From the NCBI GenBank assembly GCA_020002185.1, contig CM034543.1, positions 2,285,033 through 2,349,032 of the forward strand: a stretch of 64,000 nt of DNA. Reading direction: 5' to 3'. Shown one piece after another: positions 12,476 to 22,600 of this stretch (positions within the stretch are counted from its first letter, which is position 1; every line of letters starts with the position of its first letter). Origin of the DNA: Paraescarpia echinospica (lineage: Eukaryota > Annelida > Polychaeta > Sabellida > Siboglinidae). A model generated the notes under the pieces. That model was not told the origin of the DNA. It saw nothing but the letters and a program-made list of their open reading frames with translations, and searched no databases. The position numbers were made by a program, and so were the translations under genes.

Positions 12476-12830
12476 TGAATGGTGAAGGGAGAGCTCTGCA
12501 GATGTTGCGAACAAAAAATTGTTTTGGCAAACTCAGCTATGGATAATCATGTTAAAATATATGTGATTCAAAATATAACATGGAACATTTTCATGATAAA
12601 TTACATAAATAAAAACCAATATTACTAATAATTAAAGTGATAAATTAAACACTACAAATACAACAGGAATAAATCATGTCAGCTTGCACAAGCGACCGGA
12701 CTTTCATCTTCGACCTAAGTTTAACGTTTCCCAATAAATGTCCATGTTAGATTTTATGAAGTAGCATATATATATATATACATAATCACTGAAATGCAGT
12801 CCATCATCATTTCAAAAAAATTGATAAATT
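12476..12830. other. AT-rich sequence after the LINE breakpoint
   Basis: Unrelated to LINE ORF2. Contains a short (TA)n run at about 12,767-12,780. No gene seen. Confidence 0.4.
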
Positions 12831-13053
12831 AAACGGTTAACTTACATGGCCTCAATAAACAGTTACCCAGACAGGTTGGCTGTTGACATCTTACCCAGCT
12901 TCCTGGCTTTCTGTAAAATTTGAACTCTGAATTGCTCTAAAATTAGAGAACATTTAAATAATTATGAAGATGATCCCTCATGTGGGTAAGATGACAACAG
13001 CCAACCTGTCTGGGTAAATGTTTATTGAGGCTATGTAAGTTAGCCATTTAATT
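12831..13053. mobile_element. Fold-back element, about 67-bp arms
   Basis: Left arm 12,831-12,897 and right arm 12,979-13,053 are near-perfect reverse complements. Shared core segments are AACTTACAT, CCTCAATAAAC, ACCCAGACAGGTTGGCTG and CATCTTACCCA. The loop is about 80 nt. Either a MITE-like element or a stable hairpin. No gene inside. Confidence 0.8.
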
Positions 13054-13834
13054 TTTCAGAAATAAAAATTGTATCTACTCAAAGAAGCATAAATTGTATT
13101 TTTTACAATAATCAAACACTTTAAATATAGCATGAATAGTGACCAATATTTGACACGTCAGCTTTTAAGCTAACACGTAGTCGCTATCAAAGGAGCCACC
13201 TTCCTTTTATATGCTATTTATTAGTTTGACCAGCAGTAATCTTGAACACTGATATTAACATAAAAATATAAAAAACAAAATGTACATTTTAAAAATATTC
13301 CATACTATAAGCAGGTCTCAATAAGTTCAGATAGCACAGTAACGCTACTCACTAGATACCTTCTTTGTCTTTTGCTCGGAGGGATGTTACAATCATCGGC
13401 CTTACCTAAAACACGAGAGAGGCATAAATAGAGGAAGCAATCTACATGTACAGTTAATGTACTAACTAAGCAATGCCGTTTGTTTTCCAGAATCCAACTT
13501 AATGCTTTGAACATTCAGAAGTCCAAAAAATAAATTTACTAGACACACCATTGTTTTGGACTTGGAGACATCACACAGTTCAGTTAATTACAAATAACAC
13601 AATGTTTTAATTGATTTTATCACCTTGAATTAGACTTGATAAAAAAGTTCGATGACGATGCAGGATTAATATATCTTAAAGGGAATAAAAACATATGTTG
13701 CTTGAATTCATGTTATATTACATCCTGCTATCTATTTCCACGTCCACCAAGCAAAAAAATTCAATGAATTAGAAATTCCACATTTTATGCTGTACATCCG
13801 GACATTTTCGAATATGCATATTTTTGGCGCGCTT
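13054..13834. other. AT-rich DNA, nothing recognised
   Basis: No convincing coding exon. A minus-strand frame at 13,305-13,514 has no recognisable motif. Confidence 0.35.
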
Positions 13835-14400
13835 TTCGGGATGCCGAGATGTGACGTCACTTATGACTCAAACTCGCATCAGGCCGACCCTTTCCATGCA
13901 TTCAGAGCACGTTTACAAGTATAGCTTTTGGGTCGAAACGAGCGTCAGAACGAGTTATTGTGCAATATTCCGACGTAATACAAACACTAGTCATCATAGA
14001 GGAACAAACATTTATCTTACGGTTCCACATGAATTGAATTTTATTCAAAACAACGATGCATCGGGTTTATATGCCGATTAGTTCGCTGGTGTATTAGAAT
14101 AATTGTCACCATCGTGAACTAACGGAGATAATCTATTTAATAGTCGATACATAGCAAATATATATTGTATCCAGTTATACATAAAAGTATCTAGCATCCA
14201 GCATAACATAGAATATCATATAGAAAGGATAGTTTACCATAACAACTTAAATCAGTTAGAGAGCTCATTATCCCGATGGAGCTCAAAGTTATAACGTTGG
14301 TTACTTGTCATTATTTTACAATCGGAAAGATGTCAAGCCTGGTTTCGATTAGCATGCATCCATTGATTTTTCTTTATTATTCTTTGTTTAGGTTAATGGT

Positions 14401-14758
14401 AATAAACCAAATCCTTCATTTAGTATAGATGATGCACTGCTTGTAATAATTTTATTTTGTAGTAATATACACAAAAAATGAAAATATGGTCATTATATAA
14501 CGATGTTTCTAAATTTTATTTATCCAAACAAATATAATGTAATGGATATATAATTTATTAATTGTAAATATATTGTACAGTAATATATTGTAATTATATA
14601 TGTGAAAAAGATTGTGATCTGTCTGGATTAAATACAATTTAGAAACATCGTTATATATAATGACCATATTTTCATTTTTGTGGCGAATAAATAATTACTA
14701 CAAAAAAAAAAATATTTACAAACAGTGCATCATAGTATACTAAATAATTTGGTTTATA
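14401..14758. mobile_element. Nested inverted repeat, about 120-bp arms
   Basis: Left arm 14,401-14,520 and right arm 14,631-14,758 are reverse complements. Shared blocks are AAATGAAAATATGGTCAT, AACGATGTTTCTAAATT and GATGCACTG. The spacer is about 110 bp of AT-rich DNA. It sits inside the larger inverted-repeat element, which suggests insertion of one fold-back element into another. Confidence 0.75.
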
Positions 14759-14814
14759 TTACTTCGTGAAAACATAAACATAAAAAGTGTAAAGAAAATC
14801 AATAGTTTGCATGC

Positions 14815-14905
14815 TGTCAGGATTGAACCGGCGTCGCCCGATTGTAAAACAAATGCCAAGCAACCAACGCGTTTACCAAGTGAGCTGTCAGGGCAGGCAG
14901 AAATT
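14815..14905 (-). repeat. tRNA-like A/B-box stretch (decayed tRNA or SINE head)
   Basis: The minus strand reads AGCTCACTTGGTAAACGCG, resembling a pol III A box and D-arm, then GGTTCAATCCTGAC, resembling a B box and T-arm. The spacing between them is about 14 nt longer than in a standard tRNA, and the anticodon and acceptor stems pair poorly. A tRNA-derived SINE or tRNA pseudogene is more likely than a working tRNA. Confidence 0.35.
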
Positions 14906-15434
14906 CGCTGACTGATTTCAGTTGTTATGATAAATTGTACAACTCCTTCACACATCGATATTCTAGTGATATTATGAGATTTTACACGTTACTTTCTGTA
15001 GCTGGATACGATATATGTTTGCTATGTATGTATATTGGTGTACATTTTCTCCCGTTGGTTGCATTCGATATAATTATTCTGAAAACGAGCCCAAGCTCGG
15101 CGAAACCTAGTCAACTTGTACTACAAGTTGTAGTCTCATTCGCATTCATTGTTTTGAATAAAATTTAATTCATGTGGAACCGTAAATAACTGCTTGTTCC
15201 TCTATGATGACTAGTGTTTGTATTACATCGAATTATTGCATAACAACTCATTCTGACGCTCGTTTCGACCCCAACATTATCCATGTAAACATGCTCTGAA
15301 CGCATAGAAAGGGTCGGCCTGTTGCGAGTGTGAGTCATGTGTGACGTTGAGATACCACGTGATCGCCTAGCTCATTAAATTTGTATTTTCCGCGGGAATC
15401 GTTACACAGACGGGTTTAAAATCGAATTTATGCT

Positions 15435-16434
15435 NNNNNNNNNNNNNNNNNNNNNNNNNNNNNNNNNNNNNNNNNNNNNNNNNNNNNNNNNNNNNNNNNN
15501 NNNNNNNNNNNNNNNNNNNNNNNNNNNNNNNNNNNNNNNNNNNNNNNNNNNNNNNNNNNNNNNNNNNNNNNNNNNNNNNNNNNNNNNNNNNNNNNNNNNN
15601 NNNNNNNNNNNNNNNNNNNNNNNNNNNNNNNNNNNNNNNNNNNNNNNNNNNNNNNNNNNNNNNNNNNNNNNNNNNNNNNNNNNNNNNNNNNNNNNNNNNN
15701 NNNNNNNNNNNNNNNNNNNNNNNNNNNNNNNNNNNNNNNNNNNNNNNNNNNNNNNNNNNNNNNNNNNNNNNNNNNNNNNNNNNNNNNNNNNNNNNNNNNN
15801 NNNNNNNNNNNNNNNNNNNNNNNNNNNNNNNNNNNNNNNNNNNNNNNNNNNNNNNNNNNNNNNNNNNNNNNNNNNNNNNNNNNNNNNNNNNNNNNNNNNN
15901 NNNNNNNNNNNNNNNNNNNNNNNNNNNNNNNNNNNNNNNNNNNNNNNNNNNNNNNNNNNNNNNNNNNNNNNNNNNNNNNNNNNNNNNNNNNNNNNNNNNN
16001 NNNNNNNNNNNNNNNNNNNNNNNNNNNNNNNNNNNNNNNNNNNNNNNNNNNNNNNNNNNNNNNNNNNNNNNNNNNNNNNNNNNNNNNNNNNNNNNNNNNN
16101 NNNNNNNNNNNNNNNNNNNNNNNNNNNNNNNNNNNNNNNNNNNNNNNNNNNNNNNNNNNNNNNNNNNNNNNNNNNNNNNNNNNNNNNNNNNNNNNNNNNN
16201 NNNNNNNNNNNNNNNNNNNNNNNNNNNNNNNNNNNNNNNNNNNNNNNNNNNNNNNNNNNNNNNNNNNNNNNNNNNNNNNNNNNNNNNNNNNNNNNNNNNN
16301 NNNNNNNNNNNNNNNNNNNNNNNNNNNNNNNNNNNNNNNNNNNNNNNNNNNNNNNNNNNNNNNNNNNNNNNNNNNNNNNNNNNNNNNNNNNNNNNNNNNN
16401 NNNNNNNNNNNNNNNNNNNNNNNNNNNNNNNNNN
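15435..16434. other. Assembly gap of exactly 1,000 N
   Basis: All bases are N. The round length suggests a placeholder of unknown true size. It lies just outside the satellite block, where assemblies commonly break. Confidence 0.99.
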
Positions 16435-16495
16435 AAAGAAGCGATATCTCATGCGAGTCCTATGGTCGCCTCGTTGGACGTGAAACCGACCAAAT

Positions 16496-16547
16496 GATCG
16501 TCTCTTGACATGAAGGTATGTGATCGTCTCTTGACATGAAGGTATGT
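16496..16547. repeat. 26-bp tandem duplication (2 copies)
   Basis: Two identical adjacent 26-bp units beginning GATCGTCTCTTGACATGAAG. Confidence 0.9.
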
Positions 16548-16662
16548 GATGTTTGGCACCTCATTGAATGAAGTCCTGTCAGGTGGTTGTCCTTACATGT
16601 TATTGACATAGTCGTTTTCGATCGTAGCAGTTTTCAAATTCGCTTGCTATGGTCGTGTGTTA

Positions 16663-17367
16663 AAAAGTTCGAGTCCTACCGACACTAAAAAGTTCCGAGT
16701 GCTACCGATACTAAAAAGTTCCGAGTACTACCGACACTAAAAAGTTCCGAGTACTACCGACACTAAAAAGTTCCGAGTACTACCGACACTAAAAAGTTCC
16801 GAGTACTACCGACACTAAAAAAGTTCCGAGTACTACCGACACTAAAAAGTTCCGAGTACTACCGACACTAAAAAGTTCCGAGTACTACCGACACTAAAAA
16901 GTTCCGAGTACTAACGACACTAAAAAGTTCCGAGTACTACCGACACTAAAAAGTTCCGAGTACTACCGACACTAAAAAGTTCCGAGTACTACCGACACTA
17001 AAAAGTTCCGAGTACTAACGACACTAAAAAAGTTCCGAGTACTACCGACACTAAAAAGTTCCGAGTACTACCGACACTAAAAAGTTCCGAGTACTACCGA
17101 CACTAAAAAGTTCCGAGTACTACCGACACTAAAAAGTTCCGAGTACTACCGACACTAAAAAGTTCCGAGTACTAACGACACTAAAAAGTTCCGAGTACTA
17201 CCGACACTAAAAAGTTCCGAGTACTACCGACACTAAAAAGTTCCGAGTACTACCGACACTAAAAAGTTCCGAGTACTACCGACACTAAAAAATTCCGAGT
17301 ACCATCGACACTAAAAAGGTCCGAGTACTAACGACACTAAAAAGTTCCGAGTACTACCGACACTAAA
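16663..17367. repeat. 26-bp satellite array, about 27 copies
   Basis: Highly homogeneous tandem array whose 26-bp unit contains AAAAAGTTCCGAGTACTACC followed by GACACT. A few units are 27 bp through an extra A. Variants such as CTAACG for CTACCG recur at intervals (about 16,910, 17,010, 17,170), as in local unit amplification. Ends grade into the TCTCGT-type satellite. Confidence 0.97.
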
Positions 17368-18120
17368 ATCTCTCGTGTGACGTGGCATCCGTAGTCTCGT
17401 GACATATCTCGGTTAAGTCTAGAGGCATTGATGCAATAACACGTCTATTTTCCTGAAAAAGGAAGGAATTGATGCAATAACACGTTAAGATTAGTGTTTC
17501 GTTTGTCCTACTAGTTGATCTAAGTTCAATTCGTGACACGTGTTGGTCAAAGCATAGTGTTTCGTTTGTACAACTCGTGTCTCGTCGGTACTCTCGTGTG
17601 ATGTGTCATCCGTAGTCTCGTGACATATCTCGGTCATAGTCTCGTCTCTTTTCTCGTCGGTACTCTCGTGTGACGTGTCATCCGTAGTCTCGTGTGATGT
17701 GTCATCCGTAGTCTCGTAGCATATCTCTTGTCTCGTCCGTACTCTCGTGTGATGTGACATCCGTAGTCTCGTGTGATGTGTCATCCGTAGTCTCGTAGCA
17801 TATCTCTTGTCTCGTCCGTACTCTCGTGTGATGTGTCATCCGTAGTCTCGGTCATAGTCTCGTGACATATCTCTGCCATAGTCTCGTGACATATCTCGGT
17901 CATAGTCTCGTGACATATCTCGGACATAGTCTCGTCTCTTGTCTCGCCGGTACTCTCGTGTGACGTGTCATCCAAAGTCTCGTGATATATCTCGGCCATA
18001 GTCTCGTGTGATGTGTCATCCGTAATCTCGTGACATATCTCGGTCATAGTTTCGTCTCTTGTCTCGTGTGACGTGTCATCCGAAGTCTCGTGCCATATCT
18101 CGGTCATAGTCTCGTGTGAT
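17368..18120. repeat. TCTCGT-rich satellite, block A
   Basis: Tandem but irregular units built from GTCTCGTGACATATCTCGGT, TCTCGTCTCTTGTCTCGTCG and CTCTCGTGTGATGTGTCATC. The minus strand is open for long stretches (THHTRVR, DDTSHES, DETMTEICHE repeats) because the units lack stops. No non-repetitive coding sequence flanks it, so it is treated as satellite. Confidence 0.9.
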
Positions 18121-18998
18121 GTGTCTAGTTGATCTAAGTTCAATTCGTTTGACACGTGTTGGTCAAAGTGTAGTGTTTCGTTTGCGTGACTAGTTGATCT
18201 GAGTTCAATTTGTGCCACGTGTTGGTCAAAGTGTAGTGTTTCGTTTGTACAACTCGTGTCTATAGACCGTACTCTCGTGTGATGTGTCATCCATAGTCTC
18301 GTGACATATCTCGGTCATAGTCTCGTCTCTTGTCTCGTCGGTACTCTCGTGTGACGTGCATCCGAAGTCTCGTGACATATCTCGGTCATAGTCTCGTGTG
18401 ATGTGCCTAGTTGATCTAAGTTCAATTCGTGACACGTGTTGGTCAAAGCATAGTGTTTCGTTTTCGTGACACGTGTTGGTCAAAGCATAATGTTTCGTTT
18501 GTCCAACTAGTTTATCTAAGTCCAATTCGTGATACGTGTTGGTCAAAGGATAGTGTTTCGTTTGTACAACTAGTTGATCTAAGTTCAATTCGTCACGTGT
18601 TGGTCAAAGCATAGTGTTTCGTTTGCACAACTAGTTGGTCTGAGTTCGATGTTCGATTCGTTCAGCGTGTTGGTCAAAGCATAGTGTTTCGTTTGTGTGA
18701 CTAGTTGATTTGAGTTCAATTTGAGTATTTCTGAGTTCAATGTTCGATTCGTTCAGCGTGTTGGTCAAAGCAGTGTTTCGTTTGTATGACTAGTTGATCT
18801 GAGTTCAATTTGTGACATGTGTTGGTCAAAGAATAGTGTTTCGTTTGTCCAACTAGTTGGTCTGAGTTCAATTCGTGCAGTGTAATCGGTTAAGTTTCTG
18901 TTTCGTTTACGCAACTAGTTGATCTGAGTTCGATTCGTGTCGTGTGTTGGTCAAAGCATAGTGTTTCGTTTGCACCACTAGTTGGTCTGAGTTCAATT
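18121..18998. repeat. About 63-66-bp satellite, block B
   Basis: About 13 diverged units containing CTAGTTGATCTAAGTTCAAT, then CACGTGTTGGTCAAAGCATA and GTGTTTCGTTTGT. One short TCTCGT block (about 18,260-18,410) is embedded inside, so blocks A and B are interleaved. Confidence 0.9.
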
Positions 18999-19316
18999 TG
19001 TCTATTTGCTTTGCTTTGCTTTGCTTCTGAAGCAAATCTCACGCGATAACCCGTCTATTTGCTTTGCTTTGCTTTGCTTCTGAAGCAAATCTCACGCGAT
19101 AACCCGTCTATTTGCTTTGCTTTGCTTTGCTTCAGAAGCAAATCTCACGCGATAACCCGTCTATTTGCTTTGCTTTGCTTTGCTTCTGAAGCAAATCTCA
19201 CGCGATAACCCGTCTATTTGCTTTGCTTTGCTTCTGAAGCAAATCTCACGCGATAACCCGTCTATTTGCTTTGCTTTGCTTTGCTTCTGAAGCAAATCTC
19301 ACGCGATAACCCGTCT
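18999..19316. repeat. 53-bp satellite with built-in hairpin, block C (6 copies)
   Basis: Six near-identical units (five of 53 bp, one of about 48 bp) made of (TTTGC)n, the palindrome TTTGCTTCTGAAGCAAA, then TCTCACGCGATAACCCGTC. The palindrome has 8-bp arms around a single base. Copies differ mainly in the number of TTTGC steps. Confidence 0.95.
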
Positions 19317-19640
19317 ATTGTGGTGTATCTCGTCCATAGTCTCGTCTCTTGTCTCGTCGGTACTCTCGTGTGACGTGTCATCCGAAGTCTCGTGTGGTGT
19401 GTCATCCGTAGTCTCGTGACATATCTCGGTCATAGTCTCGTCTCTTGTCTCGTCGGTACTCTCGTGTGATGTGTCATCCGAAGTCTCGTGTCATCCGTAA
19501 TCTCGTGACATATCTCGGTCATAGTCTCGTCTCTTGTATCGTCGGTACTCTCGTGTGATGTGGCATCCATAGTCTCGTGTCATCCGTAGTCTCGTGACAT
19601 ATCTCGGTCATAGATCACACATCACGGTCACAGTCTCGTC
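19317..19640. repeat. TCTCGT-rich satellite, block A again
   Basis: Same unit family as 17,368-18,120, resuming immediately after block C. Confidence 0.9.
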
Positions 19641-19650
19641 TCTTGATGTA

Positions 19651-19651
<1 letters not shown>

Positions 19652-19683
<32 letters not shown>
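19652..19683. repeat. (TA)n microsatellite
   Basis: About 15 TA units at the distal edge of the satellite block. Confidence 0.95.
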
Positions 19684-19686
<3 letters not shown>

Positions 19687-19689
19687 TCT

Positions 19690-20569
19690 ATGAGTTCATT
19701 TTCGATTACCCATGCCAGGTTATTTGTTTTACGACAGAAGTTGGTTTCGAAGGTTTTACCGAAGAAGCACGAATTTAAATACTATAGTACGAAAAAGGAT
19801 AAAAACATTCTAATGGTCCTGTGTACACTTGAACCTTAATACGGTAAACTATATAGATACTGGTACATCTTATCTGGGAGGTTATTATGTACCTGTACTG
19901 TTGTAACATGACGCTTCACTTTCCTCGAACAATGTAGATAGCGAGCACTGCGCCGTCTTGTATTGATATATGATCTTTGGCATCAAGGTGATCGAGTCGA
20001 CATTGCGCATCGCACATAGCGCATTTATTTATTTAATAATGATGTTGAACGCGATTATGCACCTACGTACATACGTACATACGTACACACGTATAGGTTA
20101 AGAACACCAGCATGATAAAATGCTGAAACAGTATTGGTGGTCTCTAGGCACAGATGAAATACGGATGAGCCTTGCAAGTTGCATAGGATATATCAGTTCA
20201 AAACAGTTTGACACCAGTTTGGATCCGGTTTGTACGCGGACTTTCAACTGTGACCGTTGGTAAGTGCAAATGACAAACAGTTTGACCAAAATATTACACA
20301 GATAGCTGGTAGTTTGAATGTTTTAACAGATACGTTCGTATAACTTCCCTATGGCTTAACACGGGGCCAATACACAGACCCTTGAGGCTTGATTTATACC
20401 AGTTTATACCGGTTAACAGGGAGATTTTTCACTCACTATAACGACAATGACCATAACATCAAATGATGAGATTATATTCAAGTACGAAAGCTCAAAACAA
20501 TGGCTAACCAAAGCGCTATCTGATTAACCAAGTCAACCTCGGGTACAAAATTACTGTGCGTAGCAGTTT
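19690..20569. other. Unique-looking DNA, no recognised gene
   Basis: Contains a short ACGTACAT repeat at about 20,061-20,093 and one isolated relative (about 20,340) of the 26-bp unit that forms the array further right. No domain recognised. Confidence 0.4.
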
Positions 20570-20785
20570 GAAAAATTCCCTATGCTTTAACATGGGAAAA
20601 TTCCCTATCCTTTAACACGGGGAAAATTCCCTATGCTTTAACATGGGGAAAATTCCCTATCTCTTAACATGGGGAAAATTCCCTATACTTTAACATGGGG
20701 AAAATTCCCTATCTCATAACATAGTGAAAATTCCCTATGCTTTAACATGGTAAAAATTCCCTATCTCATAACATGGGAAATACTT
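20570..20785. repeat. 26-bp array, about 8 copies
   Basis: Tandem units built from AAAATTCCCTATGCTTTAAC plus ATGGGG, each 26 bp. CTCATAAC alternates with CTTTAAC as a unit variant. Confidence 0.95.
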
Positions 20786-20848
20786 TTCCAAGCTCATTTG
20801 CATAACTAGCCACGCCCACAATGCCCAGCTCGCTCGTGATTGGTCAAT

Positions 20849-21560
20849 CGCAGGTGGCGCAGAGGCTGTCGGGATACCATCAGTTGCATAATCCTTGCCT
20901 TAGAATGTACACAAGCGCGGACTGCTGAGTAATTATTTAGTTCACCACTTATCTAACAGGGGTGCTTTCAGTTGCTGATTATATATCCACCAGGTGTTTA
21001 TGAACGAGAAAAAACAAGAGACACGAATATTTGCAGTACTCATATGTGGTTCGCTCACTTGTCCACTAGGGGATGATGTTTGTAGTTCGTGATGTATCCG
21101 TCAGGGGGCTCTATTGCACGCAAGCGTGCAAGAGACACGAATATTTGCAGTACTAGAACATTTAGTTTACAACTTGTCCACAAGATGACACCACTTGTAT
21201 AATTAGTACCGAAAAATTCCGATAGGGGTCGCTGTTTTAAATAACCAACTATCCGCCAGGGGGAGCTATTTTGGTTTTTGAGGGAAATAATTAGTTCACC
21301 AACTATCCGCTAGGTGGCGCTGTTATAGTTTTCGGTGGGAAATATGTTAGTTAACCAACTATCCGCCAGGGGGCGCTTTTATAGCCCGAAAAAATTCCGT
21401 TAGGTGGCGCCACGTGACTGTTTTAGTTCCTGAAAAATCCGATGGGGGGGGCGGCGGCGGCGGCGGCGGCGCTATTTTAGTTCCGGAAAATGCCGATAGG
21501 GGGCGCTATTTTAGTTCCGAAAAATTCCGGTAGTGGGCGCCACGTGACCTTGGCCTACAT
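20849..21560 (+). promoter_or_regulatory. Cluster of CTCF-like motifs in one orientation
   Basis: At least ten degenerate copies of a motif close to the CTCF core (CC-N-C/T-AG-G/T-GGC-G/A-C) lie on the plus strand. Examples: CCGCCAGGGGGAGCTA (21,253), CCGCTAGGTGGCGCT (21,308), CCGCCAGGGGGCGCT (21,363), CCGTTAGGTGGCGCC (21,398), CCGATAGGGGGCGCTA (21,493), CCGGTAGTGGGCGCC (21,529). Weaker copies are at about 20,850, 20,985, 21,062, 21,098 and 21,217. From 21,200 on they recur every 50-60 bp within a degenerate repeat that also contains GAAAAATTCCG; two copies are followed by CACGTGAC. Binding is inferred from motif likeness only. Confidence 0.45.
21446..21471. repeat. G-run and (GGC)n
   Basis: A G-run followed by GGC trinucleotides, inside the CTCF-like cluster. 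Confidence 0.9.
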
Positions 21561-21662
21561 CCGGGTACTTGACCTTGACCTTTGACCTTGAACTACATCC
21601 GGGTACTTCCACTTCCACCGCGCCGCGACAACCATGCCCGGTACTTAACCTCCTTTACTACT

Positions 21663-21665
<3 letters not shown>

Positions 21666-21729
<64 letters not shown>

Positions 21730-21735
21730 GTGCGT
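21666..21735. repeat. (TG)n microsatellite
   Basis: About 30 TG units with CG interruptions at the distal end. Confidence 0.95.
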
Positions 21736-22105
21736 ATAATGTATATAAAGTCGTTCACATATTCATCATTACACAGTTTGTGATTGAAACATTGTCCTGA
21801 TCATAGCTTGTCTACTGTCTAACCACATCATCATACTGCAAGTTCTGACTCTTTTATTTTTAATAGTACCTAGACGTACAACGTATATCAGATTGTATTA
21901 CAATTACAACACATACACTTAATCAGATGTCCGCATATTAACACAGTTGTTTGATGATGTCATCCCACAACTTGCACTAGGAAGAGATAGCGTATGCACA
22001 TCAACAGTATTTCCATATAAAGAGATAGCATCGTTCAATTAGTACAAGTTCACACACACATACAGATAAGGACGAAGGGTAGACAGTACACATGAAGACA
22101 TCAAG

Positions 22106-22600
22106 GGTGGTATCAATACCCACATAGCTGACAAAAACAGCTAGCACCTCAAGCACAAGGTGGATGTAGAGCAAACAGTTAAGCACAGATAGAAGGTATA
22201 TTTAATGTAACATCAAAAGTGTCAGGAACAGGTAGACAATAGAGGTAATGTGAAGGATCAAAATGTTAAAATATAGTCAGCTGTTAGATTCCATTCGGGA
22301 ACTTCAAAGGAGAATCAATGTCCACATAGCTGACAAAACGTATTTAGTTAGGGCCTCAAGCACGAGCTGGAAGTCGAACAAAAGCGTCGGGGATTGCAGA
22401 AAGTACATTTAACGAGAAACGTATCAGGAATAGGTAGATAATTTACTACAGATAATGAGAAGGTCCAACATGTTAAAATATGCTCAGCTGTTAGATTCCA
22501 ATTGTGTATTTTAGGGGTTGAATCAATATTCACCCAGCTGCCTCAAAAAAACAACAACAGATAATGCCTCATGGACGAGCTGGAAGTAGAGTAAAAAGTG
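22106..22600. repeat. About 210-bp tandem repeat, 2.3 copies
   Basis: Three starts at about 22,108, 22,314 and 22,528 share CACATAGCTGACAAAA (or CACCCAGCTG), CCTCAAGCAC, TGTTAAAATAT and TCAGCTGTTAGATTCCA. The third copy is cut where the minus-strand zinc-finger pseudogene begins. Confidence 0.75.

Larger units (their letters stand above)
13835..15365. mobile_element. 1.5-kb inverted-repeat element with about 215-bp arms
   Basis: Left arm 13,835-14,053 and right arm about 15,150-15,365 are diverged reverse complements. Shared blocks include CAGGCCGACCCTTTC, GGTCGAAACGAGCGTCAGAA, AATACAAACACTAGTCATCA and GGTTCCACATGAATT. The interior holds a second inverted repeat (14,401-14,758) and a tRNA-like stretch (about 14,815-14,905, minus strand). 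No transposase frame. The right arm ends close to the assembly gap. Confidence 0.75.

Noticed and set aside
14815..14905. Functional tRNA gene
   Set aside because: A/B-box spacing is too long and stems do not pair well; kept only as a tRNA-like relic.
15367..16497. Long open frames of about 355-361 codons on both strands
   Set aside because: They consist almost wholly of the 1,000 undetermined bases.
17491..18588. Minus-strand frames with DDTSHES and DETMTEICHE repeats as a low-complexity secreted protein
   Set aside because: They coincide with stop-free satellite units, have no signal peptide or unique flank, and change frame between units.
16663..19316. CRISPR array
   Set aside because: Repeats are directly abutting without unique spacers and no cas gene is present; the DNA is animal.
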